A DNA stretch of 64,000 nt from Opisthocomus hoazin (Eukaryota; Chordata; Aves; Opisthocomiformes; Opisthocomidae): the NCBI RefSeq assembly GCF_030867145.1, contig NC_134422.1, positions 11,294,531-11,358,530 of the forward strand. Reading direction: 5' to 3'. The notes under the pieces were generated by a model, which was not told the origin of the DNA, made no database searches, and saw nothing but the letters and a program-made list of their open reading frames with translations. Each line of letters starts with the position of its first letter. Within the stretch, counting starts at the first letter, position 1. The translations under genes were made by a program, and so were the position numbers. Below, in pieces: positions 44,801-56,800 of the stretch.

Positions 44801-47800
44801 TCGTCCTCTCTCTCCAAGCAGAGAGAGCTAATGATGAAGTTGAGCAAGACATGGAAGCAAGATGTTTCTACTGAGTTCTCGCGTATCATGTCAGATTATG
44901 TAGCTATAAAATGTGAAGTAAATTCCATGGATTGGGAAGACGTGAAAAAGAGATTGGTGAAAGATGCTGCTTTGATCATAGCTGATATTTCTGAGAAGAT
45001 GGTGGTGATTGCAGGCAACAGAGCAGCAGTGGAGAGTGCAGAGAAAGAAGTGAAGGAATGCATAGAAAAAGCCATGAAGCAAAATGAAAGGGAAAAACAA
45101 AGCGTAGAAATTTCTGTGTCGGTAATCCCAGGGAAGTATGCTATTCTGCACAATGCTGGGCTAGAAGACAGTATTCACAAAGAATATCCGTGCCTAAAGA
45201 TGGTTTATGATGACAAAGAAGCAGCTGTTCGGTTGTGTGGGTTACCTGTGGAGGTATATAAAATCAAAGCTGACTTACTGGAAAAGGTATTGAACATGCC
45301 ATGTACATCAGTTACCGTTGATCCCCATTTTTTTCGCTATCTGCAGCGTGTAGATAAGAAAACAACGTCAGAGACATTATTCACTAGGAAAAACATTAAT
45401 GCTTTTTATGAGCTTGAGGATGATACTGTGTTGCTATTTGGAGGTGCTCCCAAAGATCTTTTAGAAGCAGAAAGGGAGATAAAGACAGGCTTAAAATACG
45501 AGTGCATCAATGTAGAAGATGGTGAGGTCATTAAAAAGGAGCAGTGGAGGAGTCTTCTTACCTCCTTGCGTAAGAAGTACAGTTCTTCCCAGGAAACTGT
45601 AGTCATTGATGAACCTGCTGGAAAAGAAAATAAAGTGATTATTGCTGGCTTTTCTAAGGCCGTAACAGAAGTTTATCAGAAACTTAATGATTTTATAGAT
45701 AGAAACACACAAATGGAAAAAGTAATCCCGGCCAAGTCAGTGGTGGTAGTGCAGTTTGTAGAGGAGGAAAAATCCGATGTTTATCTTGCATTGAGGAAGA
45801 AAGGCGTGACAGTACGTTTTGACACCAAGACACCGTGTATTTGCCTGAGCGGACCAAGAGCAGAAGTGCCAAAAGCAGTCGCCACGTTTGAAAAAATTCT
45901 CTCATCCCTTTACTGGAAAAATGTGCCAGTTGATAAACCGGGAGTCAAAGAGTTCTTCACTGAGAGGAAGGATTCATGCGTTTTTGAGGCAAAGCAGAAA
46001 TTTAGCTGTTTGATTAGGCTGAAAGAAGAAGAAGAACAGAAGCCTGAAAAAGTTGGTGATAAAGAGGAAAGAAAGCTCTACTACAAGAAAATGCTGCCAG
46101 ATGGAGTTGTAGTAGCAGTGTATAAAGGTAACTTGTGTAATTACCCAGCTGACGTTGTGGTAAATGCATCTAATGAAGACTTAAAACACGTCGGTGGCCT
46201 TGCTGAGGCGCTGTTAAAAGCGGCCGGTCCAGAGCTGCAGCGGGAGTGTGACGAGGTGGTGCGGAAGAACGGGAGTTTGCAGCCCGGGTGCGCAGTGATC
46301 ACGGGCGCTGGGAAGCTCCCCTGCAAGAACGTCATTCATGCTGTTGGGCCGCGGTGGAGGAAGGATGAAGCAGACAAGTGCGTGCACTTGTTAAGAAAGA
46401 CAGTGAAGAAAAGTCTACAGCTAGCTGAAACATATAACTATCGTTCCATAGCCCTGCCTGCTATAAGCGGAGGGATTTTTGGCTTCCCACTGCAGACATG
46501 TGCAGATTCAATTGTATCCTCCATCAAGGAGACCTTGGAAGAATCCATGGGGGACAGCAGCTTGAAGGAGGTTCATCTTGTGGATGGTGTGGAAGAAATG
46601 GTTCAGATTCTGAGTGAGACAGTAAAAAAAGTGTTTACAGCTAAGTCATCCTCCCCGACAATGGTGATGCCACACTTGGAAAACCATAAGCTAAGAGAAG
46701 GCCAGAAGAGAGGAAAGGGTCTGCAGATGGTTACGACAAGGGAAGGACTTTGCATCTGGGTGGTGGAGAAAAACATTCAGGAAGCCACGGTAGGTCTTTA
46801 ATTTTCCAGTTCCTCTCCAACTTGATGTGAAAATCTTCTTTAAATTTAGATGGAAAAAGAAGGACGGTGGGGTATGCTGTTTTACAGGGCAGTTGCTACG
46901 TAAGGAAACAGTGGCTATGTGCTAGCTGAACAAGGATGCCAGCTTGCAAAACTGATGGATTTCGGGTTGCGATCTGTCACTCTGCGGCTTTTTCTAGTGG
47001 GCAGCTGTGAATATTGGGATCTTGTGTTCCCAGATAGGTTTTATTTGTTCTGCAGATCTAAGGTCAATGTGTGAAACAGTTTGCTTTTTTTCTAAAAGGG
47101 AAATACTAAGATACTTTCTAAAAGCATTTGTATGGTCTGTAGCTATTCTGGTTGGATAGTACAGGAAATCAGCACCTGTCTGAGTTGCTGTTGTGAGCCA
47201 TGCTAACAGTGAGTATACAGCCTATTTTTTTTTTGTTTTAGTTTCCTTCTCTTTGGATGTGTTAAAGACACAGTCTATGAAGAAGTTACTGGGCTCTAGA
47301 AGAGTGACCCCATAGAAGAGTGCATTCTCAGATTGTTTTGGCAAAGTCTATACCTGATTCTACTTAATTTTTCCTCCATTTGCTGCTTTTTCTTTTTGCT
47401 AACAGAGAGTTTAATTACTACTCATCTAGACCATCAAGACTCAATTTACACCTCGGATGTAGTTTCTTTCCCGTGTGTTTTTTTCTCAGTGATGCAAAGT
47501 GCATCTTGATGAATCTCTGCTCTTCAGCATTCCCCAATACTTTGGGAGTTTAAAATCGCCCTAAAGTATTATTATTGTCCTGTTGTTTCCATATTATTTG
47601 CTTCAGTGGTCATTTTCATGCCTGTGAAAGCCTATTCCAATGAAAGAGCAATACTAGATGTAAAAAAAGCTCAGTATGACACATTTTTAAAATACTTTGT
47701 AATTAAAACATCTCCAGTGGAAAAAGCAAAGCAAACACCAGACTTCAGGGCTCTGCCTGTTTTACTTCATGAGAGCACAACCACCTCCCTTCACCTTGTT

Positions 47801-50800
47801 TTGGTGCACGAGGTGCTGCTTTTTCAGGTGTAGGCAATCCCACTTCAGTGAAAGGAGGGAAAGGGGCATTCAACTTTCTACATTACGTGTACCTTATACA
47901 ATATGTATATTTTATGTACTGTGGTGATGCTAGAGAAGAAGGAGCAATACTGCAGCAGTTCTTCACAAGGAAATGTGGGAAAGGCAGGGTATGGGGAGAG
48001 GGGATGAGGCAGGCTGCAGAGGATGAGGCAGGCTGCAGAGGTTGGGTTTGTTTCACCTGCCCAGACATCGGCATCTGCTTCGGACGAGGCGAGTCACAGC
48101 CTTACCTCCCCTGAGGGCTTCACAGCTCTGCCTGGGTGAATGGGTGGATGACCTGTTCACACGTAGATGCCTGTGATGTTGGTACTCGCAGTGGCTCTGA
48201 ACCTGCCTACTGCAGGTTTCCTACAAGTCCAGGAATACTCAGTACGCAGAAGCTTGCTGAAAACCAGGCTATTTCTCTGTTGGCATCTTGTTTTTCATGC
48301 TGTGCGTTGCTTTGGTAGTGTTATTAGTCTTGATGCCTGTTTTTACTCGAAGTCTGGCTATAGATATTTTTGTTGTGATTTTGTTGCAGACGGATGTTAT
48401 TGTCAACAGCGTTGGCACAGATCTGAAGTTTGGCGTGGGGCCCCTTTGCAAAGCCCTGCTGGAACAGGCTGGCCCAGCACTCCAAGCAGAGTTTGACCAA
48501 GAAGAAGCAGGACAGGATGCTGATGAAGGGAGTGTGCTCTGCACCAGTGGATGTGCTCTGGCCTGCAAGTCTGTGCTGCATGCCGTGCTTCCTGTGTGGG
48601 ATGGAGGAAAAGGACAGAGCCTGAAGGTACGCTTTAATTATTTAAAAAAAAAAAAAAATTGATTTTGAGAACAGATTTGTTTGGGATCCTAGTCTGAAGT
48701 TTCAGGTTTTAAAACAGTTAGCTTAGATGACTCAACTGCGTGTACTTCTGTTTGAGTGACTTCAAATATGCCTTGATGCACTCAGAGCTTTTTCCTCATA
48801 CCAGCATAGCCTCTGTGGTACTAATAATAAATGATGCTTTTTTATTTTTTAATTTTTTTTTTAAAAAGGATCTTTGCTGTGTTTTACAGACCCTAGAAGA
48901 TATAATCAATTTCTGCTTGAAGAAAACTGAAGAACTTGGACTGAATTCTATCACTTTCCCAGCTATTGGAACTGGAGGATTTGGATTTCCTAAAACCATT
49001 GTTTCTAAGTTAATGTTTGATGTGGTATTCAAGTTCAGTAGTAGTCACGCTCGGAAGAGTCTCCAGGAGGTTCATTTTCTCTTGAGTCCAAAAGATTTGG
49101 ATAACATTCAGGTAGTTCTTCTCGGGGCAAAGCCATCTGTGTTACATACTGTTCTAGTTACGCCTTAATAGTATATTTTAGTTATATCCCTTTCTTAAGG
49201 GAATAATTCAGCACTGTGGGCCAGTGACAGTGGGATGTCTCTCCAGTGTCTCATTCAGTGTCTCTGAAATATAAACTCTCAGCAAGCACAGCTGCAGACA
49301 AAATTGGCCTCGCTGCTGGCACTGTGAACACCTGTAGATGCTCGCTCATCTTTTGACAGAGGAGTTCTGGCGACGCAAAGCCAAGTATCTGTTACCGCAC
49401 TGTCCACGCTGAGGCTTCCACTGTTGTTAATGATACCTAAACATGACTGTAAAGTGCATCAGATGGCTCAGCAAGCGCTACGTGACTGTGAGTGTTAATT
49501 ATAGAAGTATTCAGTATATAAACTCTGAAATACTGTCTTTTTTCTCTTCTTAGGCTTTTAGCATTGAACTGGAACGTAGGGTAGCTGAAGGTCACAATGC
49601 TGCAGCACCATGGTCAAGTAAGTTGTGTAGGGGCAGCTGGTGGGACACAAGGGTGAATGTGAATACTGTGAAGTGGTTTTATACCTGTCAGGAAACAGAG
49701 CGGTTTTGTTTCTCCTAATGGACTGGCATTCTTAAACTCCATTTGTAAAAATCTTAGAGGAATCTTTTGTTGAGGGCATGCTCATCTCTTAGTGAGGCCA
49801 GTCTGACCACATGGAAGAGGATATCCTGGTAGGAGAACCGTTAGTTTGTCATACTCAAAGGCTAAAAGAACTTGGTATCACTTTACCAAACAAGCCGTCA
49901 GTAGCATATATTTCTTTAGCTTTTATCTCCTATATAGAGATACACAGAATGGATAATTTCCTTTCCATTTATTAATTGACAGTAGTGTGACACAGGAGCA
50001 AAAACATGAGTGAACTGCACCAACGGCAAAGGCTTATTTATAATAGTACAGCTTTTCCTTCTCAGTTGCTGTGAGTATCGGTGAGATGAAGTTAAGGGTG
50101 TGCAGGTAAAACGTGAATTAGAAAGGTTTAGACTAGAAGTAAGGAACAGTTTTATATCTGTGAGGGTAAATATGAAATAACTTAGAAAAGTAGTGTGATG
50201 GGACGTCCGTCACTGGGAGTGCTTAAGCTGGGTACTCCATTTCTTGTAAGAGGTAGTTCAGGAAACTCTGTTACAGAGCTGGACAGAGGAGATAAGCCCA
50301 GGAGTCCTTTGTGAATTTATATTGCGTGAATTTACAGGAACAGAGGTGGTTTCGCTTTCACATCATTTAAATGAGAAGAATGCCGTGCCTTCCTGCTTTC
50401 AGAAATGGAATAAAGAGAAAGGCAGAGACTCTCTAGGTCCCTCAGACTGATCTAGAGCATATTCCTCAAAAGGACACGTTGAAATTTCTATCAATGGAAG
50501 AGAATAATACCCCAAACTATAGGAGAGGTGTTTTAAGGTGTTTTTCTTTGCCTTGCAGGGTTTTCTAGGCCTGTGTCCACTGAAGCATTGGGAGTTCATG
50601 AAATGCAGATTGGTTCCATTACGCTCCAAGTAATCAGTGGAGATATTACTAAGGAGGACACAGAGGTTATTGTAAATATATCAAATCCAACATTTGATGC
50701 CACATCAGGTATTATATTGAATATGTACCTCATTCGTGATAAATTTGTGCTAGTTTTTAGAAGGGAAGTGGGGAAAGAATTGTCCATATGTGAAACTCTC

Positions 50801-53800
50801 ATGAAGTATTTTTCAGATGAGAGTGAGTGGTAATTAGTCAGGAAATACATCTTAAACAGGTTTATTACATGTCCTGAATATTCTATTTAGTTTCCAGACA
50901 TCTCAGACAGAAGGCATCTGACCAGATTTTTCTTGTTTAAAAACAAAAATGCTGAATTAAAAGGGAGTTTTTACATCAAATACGATTCTGCAAAACTGCT
51001 CTTGTCCTAATATGTTCCTCTGTAAGCCAAAGCCCTGGTTAATTAAATTGACCTGTAAGAAGCAGAGGATTCTTTGGTGACATTGCGAATTTCAAGCATC
51101 AAAGACATCAAGTGATACCATTCAAAGCAGTCAGAGTTCAGCAAGGGGCATACTATTGGCTGGTGAAATGATGAAATAGGAGTTATTCTTGATGATTTCT
51201 AATCAATAATGAAGGCAATGTTCTCTTTGAAGCCAGCGCAGTCTATCGTGGAGGCCACTTTTGGGAACTGTCAAGGTTTTGCACTTTGCAGGATCTTGCA
51301 CTGTGAGAATTTAGGGTGTTCATGGAGTATGGAAGTTGGGTAGAGTTTCGAGTAGAAGTAGCTAAATTGACTTATTGAATGCATATGCTTTTCTTGTATA
51401 ATTTAAGGGGTCTTCAAAGCAATTATGGATGCTGCTGGTTCCCAGGTAGAAGACGAATGTGATCAGTATGGTATGTGAAAGCATACTATTTTGTTTGAAC
51501 AAATTATTTTTTTGTTCTCTTTGAAAAATTAATTTTGTTTTATATTTCTCTACTCTGATGATATAATTATTTTATCTGAAAAAAATGGCTGTCAGTTTTA
51601 GGAATTCTGAAAAGTCCTGTTGTTGTGACACCTACTTTGAGAATTTTTCACAACTGAACAGAAGATGGGTACAGTTTTCTGATGCAAATACATGCTTGGA
51701 AATTAATCTAATTCAAGTTTTTTATCCCTGAAATTACTCCTGCGTATTCCTGACTTAAGAACAGAAACAATCCCATCGCCTTGAGCATAATTTTTAAGCT
51801 CACCTCTTGTCAGCTACAGGAGAGCTGAAGCTTTGAAACTGAACAAAGCAGTGGAACACGGTCTTTTGGTGTAAGCACGTTTAGGACTGGCTTTTAAAAG
51901 CTAATAGCAAATCTGGGCTTCTAGTCACAAATACATAACTATTTTTTTATTGAAATAATGTAACTCTGCTTATCACCCTGATCGTGAGTTGGTCTGCAGT
52001 CTGCGTTCTGCCAGACCAGCGGAGCAGTAAAATCCCAGCTCACTGTGGTTGACCCCTGCGAGCACAGGAATGCGTTCTGGTTGCATAAACAAAGTGTTCC
52101 TGCTCCGAGTCCGGAAGTTAACTTTCAAGGTGGAGTTTCCTGGTTATTTTTCCCAGCCTTTGGCTCTGCGGGCTCTCCCTGTTTATCAGCCCGATCTCAG
52201 GGCGTGCAGAGCATCTTACAATCAGCTGTTACCTTTGTGACCGGTGAAGTGGTATGTAATTCTGAGTTCATTAGTCCGTTCATCCTCACAGTGTGTCTCC
52301 CATCTGAAGTGTGTTTAATCAAACACGAGTGCTCTGAAAAAACCTAAGCGTCTTTTTTAGAGATTCCATATCACAGTTCTTAGATCAGTTGGTTGTTATC
52401 TTAATGATATTATTTTAACCATTCAGCTTTTCTGCAGAATAAGAGTTTGAGCTTTCAAAATGCAAGGGACGTAAGAAAGGATTTCTCATATAAATGGATT
52501 GTGCGTGTTCTGTTGGAATGCTTTTTAACAAGTGAGCTGTATTTAAATTCAACATAAATTCTTAAGTTGTAATTAATAGGAAACTACTTTGTAGCAGAGA
52601 TCTTGGGAAATTAGAAAACACACAATTACTTTAATTACTTTTTCAAAGAAATTTTGCAATCAGAATATTTACAAAGGAAACCAGAATCAATTAAAACCAA
52701 TATAATATAGCTCACAGTGGATGTCTTTCCACTTTTTTCACTTCTCTTCTAGTGTGTATTACTCCAGTGTACACTAGCATCAGTGCAACCAGCTGTCTTA
52801 CCGGAAGCAATGGCCACTTTGAAAATGTTACGTCTCCTACTTTGTCTTCTCTCTTCCAGCTGGGCTGTCTCTAAGTGGCTTTATTACTACACAAGGTGGA
52901 AAACTGTCATGCAGTAAAATCATTCACCTGATTCACAATAACAACGTGAAGAGTCAGGTCTCCAAAGTCCTTCATGAGTGTGAGCTAAGGATGTACAAAT
53001 CTGTCGCCTTCCCAGCAATTGGAACAGGTTTGTGTTTGTTGGGAAAGCGATGAGGGCTGTGATGGGGTAGTTCAGCAACTGGGACAAAGTCCGTACCTCT
53101 GATTATGTGTAACAGTAGACTTGTACAAGAAACTCTGTAAGCTGTGGTTTGTGAAAGTTCAATGTGGTCAGTTCAGACAGCACCTGCACACTTCAAAAAT
53201 GCTGCTTTTTTATGAGTATAAGTGTTACAGACAATATTGACTGAGCAAGAACACCTAAAGAAAAGGTACTGCTCCATAAAAGACATTCTACCCCAAAACA
53301 GACTGTATCTCAGCTGGCCACCCTGCACCTTTCTTCAGACTTCCCATAGACCTTGCTTTGGGATTTCAGCCCTGCAGAAGGGCTGGGGTTGGGGTTTGTA
53401 GGTGAAGAAAGCTGGAGTTGTCGTGAGACCAAAACCTTGCCTGGCTGACTGTGGAAACTGTGGGTTGGGTACAGAATACCTGCAGTTTACACCTTTTATA
53501 GGTCTTGTTTCATCCTGCCTGCACCAGCGGATGGCTAGAGGCAGGCTAGCTGATTTGGCCTAAGCTTCTGGTTAGTGTGGGGAGCAGGGCTTGAAGAAAG
53601 CAAGGTATCCGTCTCAGACCAAGGCTCTCCTTGACTGGAAAAAGAAGTCAAGAGTTGGTCCTTGCTCAGCCTGCCAAGTTAGGGTAGGAGCTGGTGTCTG
53701 GGTCAGTGTTTGGAGTCCACAGTAGTAGTTACGGCAGGTCCCCTGCACTGCCAGCGTCATCTGCCTGCTGGTGTCGTGGTGGCTGTCCAAGGGATGCTGT

Positions 53801-56800
53801 GTCTGAAATTGGCAGGCATCCCACCAACGTTTCAGGGTAAGCTTTAGGTTGCACTGCAGGCTTGTTGTAGGGGAATGAGAGCAGTTGCTTTAAGCTTGAT
53901 GTTCATGTTAGTATGTAGAAATGCACTGTAGGCTTGTGCCAAAATCCTCTGTTGATTTTTATTTGGTACCCAGTTTAAAGATGGGGATAGAGTTGGTGAT
54001 GTGTGGGTTAAAAAATATCGGGGGGATGCTAAGGCTGAAGTGCTTGTTGGAGCCTCAAAGTAAACGAGGAGCGAATCCCAGAAGGGCTTCCCAGGTCTGT
54101 GTAGAGTGTCAGCTCCTGGAGCTCACAGGCTCAGGTGTAAAGCTAAGGTTGAGCCTGGGGCTTTGGCCAGAAAGCGTAATGGGGGAGGAGAGAGGGACAC
54201 GGGTCTGTATGAGCTGGGGAATTGGTCTCCGTTTTCTGGATGCTGCCTTGATTGAAGTCCTGTTCACTGATACATGCCCTTTATTTTTGTTTAGGTCAAG
54301 CAGGACAGAGTCCAGCAAAGGTAGCTGATGACATGTTGGATGCTATAGTGGAATTTGCAAGCAAAAGATCAGTACAGCATTTGAAAAAAATTAAAATCGT
54401 CATCTTCCAGATAAATATGCTCAGAGACTTTTATGAAAGCATGAAGAAAAGAGGATATTCAGATTCATCCATAACAGGTTCGTGGCTGTCTATGTTTAAT
54501 GTAAGTACATGGGTTTTCCATGTGCATGGGCACATAAAACTAAAGATCTTTTATTTAAAGCTAATAATTAGCATGTATTTCTTCACAGCATTCTGGGGGG
54601 GCAAAACCCAACCCACTGAGAAGAAAAACCCCGTGGTTTTGGAGAAGAAAGTTGATTTAGCCACATTCCAAATTTGTGGAGAAAGCCAAAAAAATGTGGA
54701 TGCAACAGAGTCCTGGATAAAGAATTTCATTTTAAAGGAACAGTTTGAAAACAGTATTTCAGATGAGCTAATTGAAAATTTTGATGAGACGCAAATGAAC
54801 ACTTTGGCAGATCTCCAGAAAACAAACCATGTTACCATTCAGCTTGAAAATAAACTTTCCCCTCCTTGCATTAAAATTTCTGGTATTAGCAGGGATGTCT
54901 GTTTTGTTTCTGTGGAAATTCAGAAAATGATCCAGAAAATGAAGGATACTGAAGAAGAACGATCCAAGGCAGAACTTGTTTATAACCTGGTAGAATGGAA
55001 GTATACAGGAAGCAATAATAGCTTTGTTGCTTTTGATAAATTGACAAATATGCAGCTGGAGGATGCCAAAATAGCTAAAAAACCACATCTTACTGTGAAA
55101 ATTAACAACAACAACTACAAGGTGGATCTGAATACTCTACAAGCTAATGATGACCAGGGAAAAACTATAAACATTCAACGTGTGCCAAAGAATGAAGGTA
55201 AATTACAGCTTTGTTAATAAAAAGCATTTAATAGTAATTACTAATTGATAACTCTGATAAATACAAACTCAGATATTCCAAAGGAGTAATAAGCTATTCC
55301 CTAGATTTTTTCCCTAATTTTTTTTTCTTTTTCTTTTTTTTTTTCTTCCCTTGGGCATGCCATAGCCGGCAGGTTTAGTTTCATAATTAGTGGCAGGTAT
55401 AACTGAGGTCAGAACATCTGTTTTAAATACAAATATTATCCGTACGTATGTGACTAGCGAGGAGCATAGATTCCATGCTGAAGTCTGACACAGGAAATGG
55501 TGTACAAAGAATGTGTAAAATTCTTCTGTGCTTTTCAAACTTGTTTTAGTTAGATATTGAGATGGGGATAATTAGAGAAAATGTAAAGTCTTAACAGTGC
55601 TTTACAGAGCCAGTGATGTATTGAAGAGAGAGAATATTTTTGGAGTAAAGTATTGCGTAAGGTACTGTCCTCTCAGCCCTCTGTGTGCAGTTGGTTTGTA
55701 AGATGTGCCCACACGGCCGAGGTGTGTCTGCGATGATAATGCAATCTCTCTTTTGCAGATAAGCAGTCAATAGAGCTCCCTGTGCAATGGGAAGACATGC
55801 AAGGGGAACGGGTCAAACTGGTGAATCTGAAGCGAACACATCAGGAATACGTGGAAGTTCAGAACAGATTTAAGAAAACCTGTCCCAGATCCGTCATAGA
55901 GAAGGTGAAATCCTGTGGGGGGTAAAAAAGGGAATTCTTGGGCTGAAAATATTAATGTGCTTTCTAAATACTTGCTTGTAAGGTGCCTGCAACCTGATAC
56001 ACCTTTCATGTGTCAGTCTCCCCAGCACTGTACAGCGTGGGTATAAATCAAATTTCCCAAGAGTTGCCTTGCCATTTCTGCCCTCTGATAATGCAAAACC
56101 AGTGGCTGTCATTCTTCAGGCTGACTCGTGTTCAGCCAATGTGGTACTCGCTTGTTAATGTGGTATTTCCAATTAGGAAATTCGACACTGAAATGGAAGC
56201 ATGAGCAAATGCATTCAAAATACAAAGGAAAATACAAGTCTTTGCAGGCTGTCCATAAAGCTTTTTACTATTTTACTCCTTCTTCCTGGACAGTCCCAGA
56301 GCCTTTCAGGTTAGACTCTTGGTTTTAACCAAAGTATGAAGATTTGTTCCTACTTGCTGAGAAGTCTGCAACACAGCGGACAAATATTTAATTGCTAGGG
56401 AGAAGACAGAATTCTTCAGAATAAGGAGGAGCCATAAATAGGAGAAAATAGGACAAAGTCAGGAGTGAGAATATGTGTTTGAAAAGTTTTCTTCCATCAT
56501 GAGATTTAGTGAGCGTGGTCACTAAGACACAAATAGAACAAAATATTAGTGTACAGTAGAAAAAATCGGGTATTACATGAAGTCTGTTTCCATTGAAAAT
56601 GGAAAGCTGTGACAGCAGTGCCTGTAAGGTGATATTTTGATGCAGATAACCCTGTTTCTCCCTGAGCTATAGTCACATTATTGGCATAGGGAGTCAGCAA
56701 CATCTATCCTCCCACCCGTTTATTTTTATATAGAAGTTTTTTACGGGTTGCTAAGCTACACAGTAAAGGAAGTAATTTTGACTTCCAAGCTGAGATCTAG

